Source of the DNA: Pedobacter sp.
GTDB lineage: Bacteria > Bacteroidota > Bacteroidia > Sphingobacteriales > Sphingobacteriaceae
DNA: 32,665 bases
Direction of reading: 5' to 3'
Assembly: GCA_014378705.1 (NCBI GenBank)
Contig: JACMND010000045.1
Location: forward strand, 1-32,665
The notes beneath the pieces were generated by a model. That model had not been told where the DNA came from, ran no database searches, and was given only the letters and a program-made list of their open reading frames with translations. How positions within the stretch are numbered: the stretch's first letter is position 1; each line of letters starts with the position of its first letter. Below are positions 16,651-24,834 of the stretch, piece by piece. The translations under genes were made by a program, and so were the position numbers.

Positions 16651-18693
16651 TTAAATAACTAGTGTAATGATCATGTCAATAAGCTTGATGCCGATAAATG
16701 GCACAATCACACCGCCTAAACCGTAGATCAGCAGGTTCCTGCGTAATAATGCACTCGCCCCGATCGGCTTATAACTCACTCCCCTTAAAGCAAGCGGAAT
16801 CAGGATCGGGATGATGATGGCATTAAAAATAATTGCCGAAAGTATCGCACTCTCCGGACTGCTTAACCTCATGATATTCAATCCTTGTAAGGCCGGAATT
16901 GACGCAATGAACAAAGCAGGGACAATGGCAAAATATTTAGCCACGTCATTGGCGATAGAGAAAGTAGTAAGGGTACCACGAGTCATTAATAATTGTTTTC
17001 CAATCTCAACAATCTCAATCAGCTTAGTCGGGTCGTTGTCCAGATCAACCATATTACCGGCTTCTTTAGCTGCCGCGGTACCACTGTTCATCGCAACCCC
17101 AACATCTGCCTGGGCCAGTGCAGGAGCATCATTTGTTCCGTCGCCCATCATCGCCACCAATTTACCCTGTGCCTGCTCGTTTTTAATGTAGTTCATTTTA
17201 TCTTCGGGTTTTGCTTCCGCGATAAAATCATCCACGCCGGCTTTTTCAGCAATATATTTAGCGGTAAGCGGATTATCCCCGGTGACCATTACCGTTTTAA
17301 CGCCCATTTTACGCAAACGCTCAAAACGCTCCTGAATCCCCGGTTTGATAATATCCTGCAATTCGATGACTCCTAAGGCTAAATCATTTTCAGAAACAAC
17401 TAAAGGTGTTCCGCCGTTAGATGCAATCGCTTTAACCTGCTCTTCAATATCTGACGGAAACTTATTTCCGGCCTTTAAAACCATATTACGTATAGAATCA
17501 AATGCTCCTTTACGTATTCTTGAACCTTCAGGAGTATCAATACCACTAGAACGGGTTTCGGCCGTAAATTTTATAAACGTTGATCCGGCAAGAATTTTGA
17601 AATTTGCATTTGGATCCTGGATTTTTGCCAGTTCGATAATTGATTTACCTTCGGGTGTTTCATCAGAAATGGAACTCAGCACGCAAGCCTCTATAAAACG
17701 CCTGGAATCTATTCCTGAACTTTCATAAAAATTGGTGGCTTTACGGTTTCCGATAGTAATAGTACCTGTTTTATCCAGTAACAAAACATCCAGATCGCCA
17801 GCTGTTTCTACAGCCTTACCTGATTTAGTAATTACGTTTGCCTGCAACGCCCGATCCATTCCAGCAATTCCAATGGCTGATAATAATCCGCCAATAGTTG
17901 TTGGGATTAAGCAAACAAAAAGAGAAATAAATGAAGCGATGGTTATTGGTGTATTTGCATAATCTGCAAATGGCTTTAAAGTGATACATACAATGATGAA
18001 TACGAGTGTAAAGCCAGCTAATAAAATAGTTAAAGCAATTTCATTGGGCGTTTTCTGACGGGATGCACCTTCTACCAATGCAATCATTTTATCTAAAAAA
18101 CTTTCACCGGGTTGAGTGGTTACGATTACTCTTATTTCGTCAGAAAGTACTTTTGTGCCACCAGTAACGGATGATTTATCACCTCCTGATTCTCGTATTA
18201 CCGGTGCAGACTCACCCGTTATGGCGCTTTCATCAATGGTAGCGATGCCTTCAACAATCTCTCCGTCTGTAGGAATGATATCTCCGGTTTCGCATAAAAA
18301 AATATCGCCTTTTTTTAACGTGCTTGACGAACGCATTTCAATAGAACCATTTTCCAGAACAATCTTTGCAGGTGTTTCTTCCCTGGTTTTACGCAAACTG
18401 TTGGCCTGTGCTTTACCTCTTGCTTCGGCAATAGCCTCGGCAAAATTGGCAAACAATAGGGTTAAAAATAGAATAAGGAATACGGCAAGATTATAACCAA
18501 AGCTTCCCTGGCTTCTATCTGTGATTGAGAATAATGTAACAACCAGCATAATAGCAGTGCTGATCTCTACGCAAAACATAACCGGATTGCGGAACATTAT
18601 TTTCGGGTTCAGCTTAACGAAGGATTGCTGTAAAGCCTCTCTTACCAGATCGCCCTGAAACAAATTTTGATTTTTAGTATTTTGACTGCTCAT
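16651..18693 (-). CDS. kdpB: K+-transporting ATPase subunit B (P-type ATPase)
   Basis: Energises potassium uptake by ATP hydrolysis. The P-type ATPase pieces are all present: TGES loop in the actuator domain ([12 protein letters not shown]), phosphorylated Asp307 in [11 protein letters not shown], nucleotide-binding [15 protein letters not shown] and the hinge [18 protein letters not shown]. Membrane segments lie at the start (about 36-58 and 66-88), around 220-275, and at the end (about 580-680). Length of 680 aa matches E. coli KdpB (682). The start is 13 bp after the kdpA stop codon, so the two are tightly linked. Secure. Confidence 0.97.
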   Translation of the reverse strand: MSSQNTKNQNLFQGDLVREALQQSFVKLNPKIMFRNPVMFCVEISTAIMLVVTLFSITDRSQGSFGYNLAVFLILFLTLLFANFAEAIAEARGKAQANSLRKTREETPAKIVLENGSIEMRSSSTLKKGDIFLCETGDIIPTDGEIVEGIATIDESAITGESAPVIRESGGDKSSVTGGTKVLSDEIRVIVTTQPGESFLDKMIALVEGASRQKTPNEIALTILLAGFTLVFIIVCITLKPFADYANTPITIASFISLFVCLIPTTIGGLLSAIGIAGMDRALQANVITKSGKAVETAGDLDVLLLDKTGTITIGNRKATNFYESSGIDSRRFIEACVLSSISDETPEGKSIIELAKIQDPNANFKILAGSTFIKFTAETRSSGIDTPEGSRIRKGAFDSIRNMVLKAGNKFPSDIEEQVKAIASNGGTPLVVSENDLALGVIELQDIIKPGIQERFERLRKMGVKTVMVTGDNPLTAKYIAEKAGVDDFIAEAKPEDKMNYIKNEQAQGKLVAMMGDGTNDAPALAQADVGVAMNSGTAAAKEAGNMVDLDNDPTKLIEIVEIGKQLLMTRGTLTTFSIANDVAKYFAIVPALFIASIPALQGLNIMRLSSPESAILSAIIFNAIIIPILIPLALRGVSYKPIGASALLRRNLLIYGLGGVIVPFIGIKLIDMIITLVI

Positions 18694-18706
18694 TTTATCT
18701 GAATGA

Positions 18707-20422
18707 TTAATAGATGGAGAAATATTCTGCTATTGGTCCCAGAGTTAAAGCCGGGAAAAATGAAAGAGCAGTAATAATTAAGATGACCGCAAAAATCATT
18801 AATCCGAAAGTAGATGTATCGGTTTTTAACGTACCGGCACTTTCTGGAATGTGCTTTTTACTGGCTAATAAACCAGCAATAGCCAGCGGACCAATTATTG
18901 GAATAAACCTTCCCAGAAGCAGAACTATCCCTGTTGAAATATTCCACCATGGTGTATTATCGCCTAAGCCTTCAAATCCAGAGCCGTTGTTCGCGGCTGA
19001 TGAAGTGAACTCATACAACATCTCTGAAAACCCATGAAATCCCGGATTATTCAGCCATGCGATATCTTTTAAATTAGTAATACCGTAAGCTGATAATGAC
19101 GTGCCTACCAGAATTAAAAATGGATGAAAAAGCGCAACGATCATGGCAATCTTTATTTCGCGGGCTTCAATTTTCTTACCCATAAACTCCGGTGTACGGC
19201 CAACCATTAAGCCCGAAATAAACACAGCGATGATGATAAAAACGTAGAAATTAAGTATTCCTACACCGCAGCCACCATAAAATGCATTGGTCATCATCGC
19301 CAGCATTTGCATCATTCCAGTTATCGGCATGGTACTGTCGTGCATTGAATTAACCGAGCCCGTTGAAATAACTGTAGTACCAATACTCCAGTAAGCTGAA
19401 GCCGGAACTCCGATTCGCATTTCCTTACCTTCCATAGCGCCAGAACTCTGGTCTATACCCATCTTCTGAATTTGGGGATTTCCCTGAATTTCAGAATAAA
19501 TAGCCGGAATGGTTAGTAAAAGGAAGCCAATGGTCATTACACCAAAGATCATCCATGATAATTTTCTGCGCTTGAGGTAAAAGCCTAAAGCGAAAACCAT
19601 AGCCAGCGGAATGATCATTTGCGCCATTATCTCAACCGTATTGGTTAAAAAATTTGGATTTTCCAATGGATGGGCTGAGTTAGCGCCAAAATATCCTCCA
19701 CCGTTTGTACCTACATGTTTAATGGCGATCATCGCGGCAGCCGGCCCTCTGGAAACATTTACGGTATCGCCCTGCACAGAAATAAATTGATCCTTGCCTT
19801 CAAAGTTCATTGGTGTACCGTTAAATACCAGAACTACTGCAACCAAAATTGAAATAGGAAGTAATATCCTTGTAAGAGATTTTACAAAATAATTGTAAAA
19901 ATTACCTAAACCTCTTAAGCCTTTCTGGACAGTAGCGGAGTTTGGAGTGAGGCTTTTAAACACCAATGCGGCAGCGGCCAAACCGGTTGCGGCTGATACA
20001 AACTGAAGAAAAGTAACAAATGCAATTTGGTTTAAATACGACATTCCAGTTTCGCCAGAATAGTGCTGCAGATTACAGTTTACCAGAAAACTGATGGCAG
20101 TATTAAATGCTAAATTCGGCGACATGCTCGGGTTGCCGTCGGGGTTTAAAGGGAGCCAACCCTGGTTCATTAACAGGAACATGGCTACAAAAAACCAAAC
20201 CAAGTTAATAGTTAAAAGTGCGTATAAATGTTGCTTCCAGTTCATTTCGCGGCTAGCATCAACCCCGGTTATCCTAAAAATTAATTTATCAAGCGGATTG
20301 AAAATTGGATCAAGTAGCGTAGACTCTCCTTTATAAACCCTGGCAATATACCTTCCAAGCGGAATGGCGAGTAGAATGGTTACCAGGAAGGTTAATCCAA
20401 CACTTAAAATTTCAGTATTCAT
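18707..20422 (-). CDS. kdpA: K+-transporting ATPase subunit A (K+ channel-like)
   Basis: Binds and moves K+ across the inner membrane. The four pore-lining repeats are recognisable: [51 protein letters not shown], and a [14 protein letters not shown] region. At 571 aa it is a little longer than E. coli KdpA (557); extra residues sit between the second and third filter regions (about residues 320-350). The N-terminus [20 protein letters not shown] is closely copied by the 42-aa microprotein gene just upstream (stop 42 bp before this start). Ten or so membrane helices are expected. Secure. Confidence 0.97.
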   Translation of the reverse strand: MNTEILSVGLTFLVTILLAIPLGRYIARVYKGESTLLDPIFNPLDKLIFRITGVDASREMNWKQHLYALLTINLVWFFVAMFLLMNQGWLPLNPDGNPSMSPNLAFNTAISFLVNCNLQHYSGETGMSYLNQIAFVTFLQFVSAATGLAAAALVFKSLTPNSATVQKGLRGLGNFYNYFVKSLTRILLPISILVAVVLVFNGTPMNFEGKDQFISVQGDTVNVSRGPAAAMIAIKHVGTNGGGYFGANSAHPLENPNFLTNTVEIMAQMIIPLAMVFALGFYLKRRKLSWMIFGVMTIGFLLLTIPAIYSEIQGNPQIQKMGIDQSSGAMEGKEMRIGVPASAYWSIGTTVISTGSVNSMHDSTMPITGMMQMLAMMTNAFYGGCGVGILNFYVFIIIAVFISGLMVGRTPEFMGKKIEAREIKIAMIVALFHPFLILVGTSLSAYGITNLKDIAWLNNPGFHGFSEMLYEFTSSAANNGSGFEGLGDNTPWWNISTGIVLLLGRFIPIIGPLAIAGLLASKKHIPESAGTLKTDTSTFGLMIFAVILIITALSFFPALTLGPIAEYFSIY

Positions 20423-20464
20423 TATTGTATTATTAAATTTTTTGGGTTAATTAATATCCAATTG

Positions 20465-20593
20465 TTAGATAAAAAGTGGTACAGATACATTGTAATGCTG
20501 CCTGTATGCGCTTAGAATATATTTTGCCAAAGGAATAGCCAGTAAAGTGGTAAGCAAACATGCCAGTCCGCCAAGTAATAATTCAGTTTTCAT
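20465..20593 (-). CDS. 42-aa microprotein resembling KdpA transmembrane helix 1
   Basis: Too short for normal gene callers; read from the DNA. ATG at 20593, one base after the kdpF stop (TAA G ATG), stop at 20465. Ungapped comparison with KdpA residues 1-31 gives 17 identical residues: M1, T3, E4, L6, G9, L10, L13, T15, the block LLAIPL (17-22), Y25, I26 and Y30. After residue 31 the two differ and this peptide ends in SVPLFI. One membrane helix (about 6-28) is expected. The DNA of the two is diverged at many third positions while the protein is kept, which suggests an old duplication under selection. It might bind KdpB/KdpA as KdpF does, or regulate kdpA translation. The role is unknown. Confidence 0.72.
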   Translation of the reverse strand: MKTELLLGGLACLLTTLLAIPLAKYILSAYRQHYNVSVPLFI

Positions 20594-20594
20594 C

Positions 20595-20672
20595 TTAAAA
20601 TTTTTCTGGTTTAATAAGGACATACACCATGTAAATGAACACAGCTATGCCGATAATTAATAATGCTGTCAT
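20595..20672 (-). CDS. kdpF: K+-transporting ATPase subunit F
   Basis: A 25-residue single-helix protein, read from the DNA: starts MTALLIIGIAVFIYMVYVLI and ends KPEKF. The pattern (one hydrophobic helix, then Lys-Pro-Glu) is that of KdpF, a small subunit that stabilises the KdpABC complex in the inner membrane. It starts 3 bp after the 27-aa gene and is followed after one base by the 42-aa gene. The order kdpF, kdpA, kdpB, kdpC is the standard one apart from the inserted microprotein. Confidence is high because position, size and tail agree. Confidence 0.85.
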   Translation of the reverse strand: MTALLIIGIAVFIYMVYVLIKPEKF

Positions 20673-20675
20673 GAT

Positions 20676-20759
20676 TTAAAATTTTTCAAAGTAATTAACC
20701 GATTTGTATAAAAGCCAGAAGCAAAATGCAGCCAGCAGGATTAAAAGGATTGTTTCCAT
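20676..20759 (-). CDS. 27-aa single-helix membrane microprotein
   Basis: Read from the DNA: ATG at 20759, stop at 20676. The peptide starts METILLILLAAFCFWLLY and ends VNYFEKF, i.e. one hydrophobic helix with a short positively charged tail. It starts 17 bp after the 118-aa gene and stops 3 bp before kdpF. Its last codons (GAAAAATTTTAA) are the same as those of kdpF, so it may be a diverged KdpF copy. I know no named family. Tight packing in the operon supports that it is translated. Confidence 0.6.
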   Translation of the reverse strand: METILLILLAAFCFWLLYKSVNYFEKF

Positions 20760-20776
20760 ATTTAATTAGTTTTTTG

Positions 20777-21133
20777 TTACCATTTGTCCATGTTAATTGA
20801 GTAGCGGTACTGACTTAATAAATGTCCTGTAAGTAAGGTTTGAAACGGATAATTTTGTACTTTTTCCGGCTTAAGCATTGGATAGATACGGATAAGAAAT
20901 TGTGCTGTTAAAACTGACTTAACAAGTCTGGAACCGTTTACCATAAACTGTTCTGCTAATAGAAAGCATTTTTGAACACCTTCCACACTTCCTTTTTCTA
21001 TCAATTTCGCTGTGTACATTGTCAGTAATTTTATTCCGGAGATACAATCCGTGCTGTTTAGGCTATAACCATCATTCTTAATTTCTGGAACTTCAATTTT
21101 CAGAAGTTCACAGATTTGTTCGTCATAAATCAT
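20777..21133 (-). CDS. Hypothetical helical protein, first gene of the Kdp operon, 118 aa
   Basis: I do not recognise it with certainty. The 118 residues look all-helical and cytoplasmic, with no signal peptide or membrane helix: LLTMYTAKLIEKGSVEGVQK then CFLLAEQFMVNG and AQFLIRIYPML. The pattern of a helix, a KGSVEGVQKCF turn and a following helix reminds me of the small Bacteroidota family labelled DUF7674, but this is from memory and weak. It is the first gene behind the candidate sigma-54 promoter and is 17 bp from the membrane microproteins, so it is probably co-expressed with kdpABC and could be a regulator or adaptor. The ATG is 26 bp downstream of the GC of that promoter. Confidence 0.75.
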   Translation of the reverse strand: MIYDEQICELLKIEVPEIKNDGYSLNSTDCISGIKLLTMYTAKLIEKGSVEGVQKCFLLAEQFMVNGSRLVKSVLTAQFLIRIYPMLKPEKVQNYPFQTLLTGHLLSQYRYSINMDKW

Positions 21134-21158
21134 ACGTATATTATTTTCTGGGCAATAG

Positions 21159-21172
21159 GCTAAGCAAATGCC
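21159..21172 (-). promoter_or_regulatory. Candidate sigma-54 promoter of the Kdp operon
   Basis: Minus strand CGGCATTTGCTTAGCC has GG (21172-21171) and GC (21160-21159) with exactly 10 bases between, the invariant spacing of -24/-12 promoters. Flanking matches to TGGCAC and TTGC are partial (CGGCAT, TAGC). Predicted start near 21148, 15 bp before the 118-aa gene. It sits right after a terminator and downstream of a sigma-54 activator gene. Confidence 0.4.
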
Positions 21173-21173
21173 G

Positions 21174-21208
21174 AAAAATAAAAAAAGCCTTAAAAGTTAA
21201 TTCAAGGC
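21174..21208 (-). terminator. Intrinsic terminator behind the sigma-54 activator gene
   Basis: Minus strand: stem GCCTTGAA/TTTAAGGC (8 bp with one G-U), 6-nt loop, then seven T, an A and more T. It ends transcription from the regulator gene and separates it from the Kdp operon. The plus strand also has a T5 run, but no gene feeds it from that side. Confidence 0.75.
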
Positions 21209-21251
21209 AGTTTTTATACTCGTAAAAAAAATTTTAGAAAAGAAACCTTTC

Positions 21252-21279
21252 CATTTTGACATGGCGGATTTTCAAAATG
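21252..21279. promoter_or_regulatory. Palindrome, candidate enhancer site of the activator
   Basis: CATTTTGA and TCAAAATG form 8-bp perfect arms with a 12-bp spacer. The centre (21265.5) is about 117 bp upstream of the predicted sigma-54 start, the usual distance of an upstream activator site. It lies 5 bp after the activator stop codon; no T run follows, so a terminator role is unlikely. Confidence 0.4.
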
Positions 21280-21284
21280 AAAAA

Positions 21285-22619
21285 TTAAGTTAACTTATAT
21301 TCTTCAATTTTTCGATACAAAGTGGTTAGGCCAATGTTCAAAAGCCGGGCAGCTTCCGTTTTATTCCCCTTAGTATAATGCAACACCTTTTGGATGTGGA
21401 TTTTTTCTGCAGTTGCCAGATCCATTTGATTAAAAGATTCTGTAGTTATGTGAAATTCTATTGGTAATAGATTGGCATTTAAAGTATTCTCATCTGAAAG
21501 GATGACGGCTCGTTCGATGTTATTTTTCAATTCACGTACATTTCCTTTCCAGGGATGCCGACTAATTTTGATTAAAAACTCCTTATCCATTTCGGTTACC
21601 TGCCGGTTAGTTTTGTGGGAGAATTCGCGAAGGTAGTGCTTCGCCAGGATTTCAATGTCTCCCGAACGTTCCCTTAATGCAGGCAGTTTAATGGCGAAAA
21701 CAGATAAACGATAATACAAATCTGAACGGAAAGACCCTTTTTCTATTTCCAGACTTAGATCTCGGTTGGTAGCTGCAATAATCCGCACATCCGATTTAAT
21801 GGTTTTGGTATCTCCCAATTTAATAAATTCACCGCTTTCTAAAATCCGTAGCAATTTGGCCTGTAGGTCCAGACTCATTTCACCGATTTCGTCCAAAAAT
21901 ATGGTTCCGCCTTCTGCTTCTTCCCAAAGTCCTTTTTTATCTTTCAAAGCGCCGGTAAAAGCACCGGCCTTATATCCAAATAATTCACTTTCCAGGATTT
22001 CTCTGGAGAAAGAGCTACAGTTAACCGCAACAAAAGACCGCGACTGGCGATTGCTTTCCTGATGTATTGAATGAGCAAAAACCTCTTTTCCGGTTCCGGT
22101 TTCACCCAATAATAAAACAGTTGTTGCGGTAGTTGCAACCCTCTTGGCCATATTTATGGCTTCTTTTATCGCTGCCGACTCCCCAATGATACTGTCTAAG
22201 CTGAACTGCTGGTGCAATTTCTTCTCAAGCCGTAAAATCTTGTGCTGCAAAAATGATTTGTCGATAGCTTTGCTTACTAATGGAATGATCTTATCATTAT
22301 CGTCTCCTTTGGTGATGTAATCAAATGCCCCGTTTTTAATGGCTTTCACACCATCTTCAATGGTGCCAAAAGCGGTTAGCACAATAATTTCGATAGCCGG
22401 AAATTTCGCCTTTATCTGTTTGGTAAGTTCTACCCCGTTTCCGTCGGGCAGTTTAACATCACTTAAAACCAGGCTGATGTCTTCATTTTCAAGAATCTTC
22501 CATGCTGACTTAATATTTTCGGCCTCCCAAATTTGATATCCTTCTAATTGTAAAATGCGGCCCAACAATTGGCGTAGCTTATTCTCGTCATCGATGATCA
22601 GTATGGATGGTTGGCTCAT
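21285..22619 (-). CDS. Sigma-54-dependent response regulator, NtrC family
   Basis: A 444-residue enhancer-binding activator. Receiver domain (about residues 4-120) with phospho-acceptor Asp54 in LSDVKLPDGNG; AAA+ domain (about 143-380) with Walker A LLGETGTGKE, the sigma-54 contact motif GAFTGA (in AGAFTGALKDK), Walker B GGTIFLDEIGEM and sensor RIIAATNRDL; Fis-type helix-turn-helix at the end (about 405-444: YTKGNKTEAARLLNIGLTTL). It is directly upstream of the Kdp operon and there is no OmpR-type KdpE in the locus, so it is probably the response regulator for the KdpD/kinase pair (inference). A terminator follows its stop codon. Family is secure. Confidence 0.95.
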   Translation of the reverse strand: MSQPSILIIDDENKLRQLLGRILQLEGYQIWEAENIKSAWKILENEDISLVLSDVKLPDGNGVELTKQIKAKFPAIEIIVLTAFGTIEDGVKAIKNGAFDYITKGDDNDKIIPLVSKAIDKSFLQHKILRLEKKLHQQFSLDSIIGESAAIKEAINMAKRVATTATTVLLLGETGTGKEVFAHSIHQESNRQSRSFVAVNCSSFSREILESELFGYKAGAFTGALKDKKGLWEEAEGGTIFLDEIGEMSLDLQAKLLRILESGEFIKLGDTKTIKSDVRIIAATNRDLSLEIEKGSFRSDLYYRLSVFAIKLPALRERSGDIEILAKHYLREFSHKTNRQVTEMDKEFLIKISRHPWKGNVRELKNNIERAVILSDENTLNANLLPIEFHITTESFNQMDLATAEKIHIQKVLHYTKGNKTEAARLLNIGLTTLYRKIEEYKLT

Positions 22620-22756
22620 TTTTAGCTTAATAATTTAATGTAAATGTAATCAAGAAGCAGGTACAAATACGATTTAAGAGGCAATGTTATACTCATTTCG
22701 TCTGATTACTTCTATGCTTATTCTCGTGCATTTGGCGTTCTCAAAAATAAAATCAA

Positions 22757-23431
22757 TTGGAAACTTTGAAGTTAAAAATAGTTTCTATAGTTTTGAGCAA
22801 AATATTTAAAAAAGCTTTGGATTTAAAGGAACATATCATCACTCAGGCCGATTCGCTTTTTTGCCAGTTTGGAATAAAAAGCATTACAATGGATGATATT
22901 GCCAAACACCTGGGCATATCAAAAAAAACAATTTATCTACATTTTAGTGATAAAAACGGATTGGTCGTGGAACTGATGCGGATGAAAATGGAACATCAGA
23001 TTTGTGATATGGACCACAGCTTTACAAATTCTATTGATGCGGTGAATGAAGTATTTTTTGCTGTAACACATATGCGACAAATGCTGTCTAAAATGAACCC
23101 CGTTTTGTTTTATGACCTTCAAAAATATCATTCGGAAGCCTGGAATTATTTTGTTGTTTTTAGGGAAAAGAAGCTTTTTGGGGTTATAAATAACAATTTA
23201 AAAAGAGGTATTTCAGAAGGTTTATATCGCAAAGAAATTAACATCGATATACTTACCTGGATGCGGATTGGCCAAATAGACACCATTTTTAGTCAGACCA
23301 CATATCCTGCAGATCAGTTTAGTCTGACCACTTTGATGACAGAAGTAACAGAGCATTTTTTATATGGGATATGCACTATTAAAGGACTTAAATTAATTAA
23401 TAAGTATAAACACGTAACCGAAAAAGATTAA
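22757..23431 (+). CDS. TetR family transcriptional regulator of the efflux operon
   Basis: Repressor-type DNA-binding protein. The N-terminal helix-turn-helix is clear: FCQFGIKSITMDDIAKHLGI and SKKTIYLHFSDKNGLV; the rest is the ligand-binding helical part. There is no ATG at the front: the frame opens with TTG at 22757, and TTG at 22817 (before DLKEHIITQADSLF) is my preferred start because TetR proteins of this kind begin close to that point. That choice gives 204 aa. Neither has a Shine-Dalgarno sequence. The tolC-like gene starts 7 bp after the stop, so the gene heads the RND efflux operon and probably controls it. The inducer is unknown. Confidence 0.88.
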   Translation: METLKLKIVSIVLSKIFKKALDLKEHIITQADSLFCQFGIKSITMDDIAKHLGISKKTIYLHFSDKNGLVVELMRMKMEHQICDMDHSFTNSIDAVNEVFFAVTHMRQMLSKMNPVLFYDLQKYHSEAWNYFVVFREKKLFGVINNNLKRGISEGLYRKEINIDILTWMRIGQIDTIFSQTTYPADQFSLTTLMTEVTEHFLYGICTIKGLKLINKYKHVTEKD

Positions 23432-23438
23432 TCAAACC

Positions 23439-24785
23439 ATGAGATATTATTTTGTTTTTTTATTTTTATTGACCGCTGTTTTCCCTTCATCGGCGCAGCA
23501 AACTGATTCAATCTCATTCAATTTAAGCTTAAAAGAAGCTATTGATTATTCTCAATCACATCAAAACGCTATTTTAAATGCAACGCTTGATGCGGAGATC
23601 GCGAAGAATACAGTAAAGCAAACCATTGCGATAGGGTTACCCCAAATTAGTGGAAACGCTAATTTTCAGGATTTCATTAAAATTCCAACCAGTTTATTAC
23701 CGGGTGAGATTTTCGGTCAGCCTGGAGTTCAAATTCCTGTTCAGTTTGGAGTTAAATATCAATCTTTGGTTGGGTTAGAATTAAATCAACTAATTTTTGA
23801 TGGGAGTTATTTGGTGGGATTGCAGGCCGCCAAAACTTTTAAGGAACTATCCAATAAAAATTTACGCAGAACAAGAATTGAAACAGAGGTAGCAGTAAGT
23901 AAAGCGTACTATTCAGTGCTTGTAAGCAATGAACAACTTTTGTTGCTTGAGGCAAATTTTAGCCGCCTCAAAAAATCATTAAATGATACAGAAGCCCTTT
24001 TCAAAAATGGTTTTGTTGAAAAAATTGATGTAGACAGGTTACGTGTTTTAAACAATAACCTGGAAACGGAGCGTGAAAACGTAATTGAACTTTTAAAATT
24101 AAATGTTAATCTTCTTAAATTTCAGATGGGAATGCCCATTCAAACTCCATTAAAATTAAGTGACTCAATAGACAGCTTACAGGGACTTGTACAAACTGCG
24201 CTACCTGCTCAAATTGATACCAATGCTTTTCAAAACCGCATTGAATATTCATTACTCCAAACTCAGAGAAGCGTAAATCAGTTTGATCTGAAACGTTATA
24301 AAAGTCAGTTTCTTCCTTCATTATCCGGTTTCGCAAGTACATCACAAAGTTTTCAGGCAGACAAATTTCCTACTTTATTTAACCAGAATTTCCCGAGCAC
24401 GGTAGTTGGGCTCCGCTTATCAGTTCCAATTTTATCCGGTGGACAAAAGCTTTACCAGGTAAGAATTGCTAAGCTGGTGGTTGAAAAGACAGATAATGAT
24501 TTAATAAATTTAAAAAACGGAATAAACCTTGAAATAGCTCAGGCCCAAACATCTTATATAAACGGAGTAAGGTCTTTGGAAAATCAAAAAAGAAATATGC
24601 AACTGGCTACAGAAGTTCTTAGAGTTTCCAAAATAAAATATGAGCAGGGTGTAGGTTCAAGTATTGAAGTAACAACCTCAGAAACATCACTTAAGGAAGC
24701 GCAGAATAATTACATAACGGCCCTTTTTGACTTGCTTATAAACAAAGTAAATTTAGACAGAGCATCCGGTAAAATCACTTATTAA
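23439..24785 (+). CDS. TolC family outer-membrane efflux protein
   Basis: Outer-membrane channel of a tripartite efflux pump. Signal peptide MRYYFVFLFLLTAVFPSSAQ, then two repeats of the outer-membrane efflux domain (LSLKEAIDYSQSHQNAILNA at the start of the first; LNLEIAQAQTSYINGVRSLE-type helix in the second, about residues 360-390) and long coiled-coil helices (EANFSRLKKSLNDTEALFKN). At 448 aa it fits. It starts 7 bp after TetR and 49 bp before the membrane fusion protein gene. Family secure; the transported compound is unknown. Confidence 0.93.
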   Translation: MRYYFVFLFLLTAVFPSSAQQTDSISFNLSLKEAIDYSQSHQNAILNATLDAEIAKNTVKQTIAIGLPQISGNANFQDFIKIPTSLLPGEIFGQPGVQIPVQFGVKYQSLVGLELNQLIFDGSYLVGLQAAKTFKELSNKNLRRTRIETEVAVSKAYYSVLVSNEQLLLLEANFSRLKKSLNDTEALFKNGFVEKIDVDRLRVLNNNLETERENVIELLKLNVNLLKFQMGMPIQTPLKLSDSIDSLQGLVQTALPAQIDTNAFQNRIEYSLLQTQRSVNQFDLKRYKSQFLPSLSGFASTSQSFQADKFPTLFNQNFPSTVVGLRLSVPILSGGQKLYQVRIAKLVVEKTDNDLINLKNGINLEIAQAQTSYINGVRSLENQKRNMQLATEVLRVSKIKYEQGVGSSIEVTTSETSLKEAQNNYITALFDLLINKVNLDRASGKITY

Positions 24786-24834
24786 GTATCCTATTTCACA
24801 ATATTAATTAATGCCATTAACAATAAATTTTAAA

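Noticed and set aside
16811-17962. Long plus-strand frames across kdpB
   Set aside because: They are opposite-strand shadows of a clear P-type ATPase with all motifs; no domain or start signal of their own.
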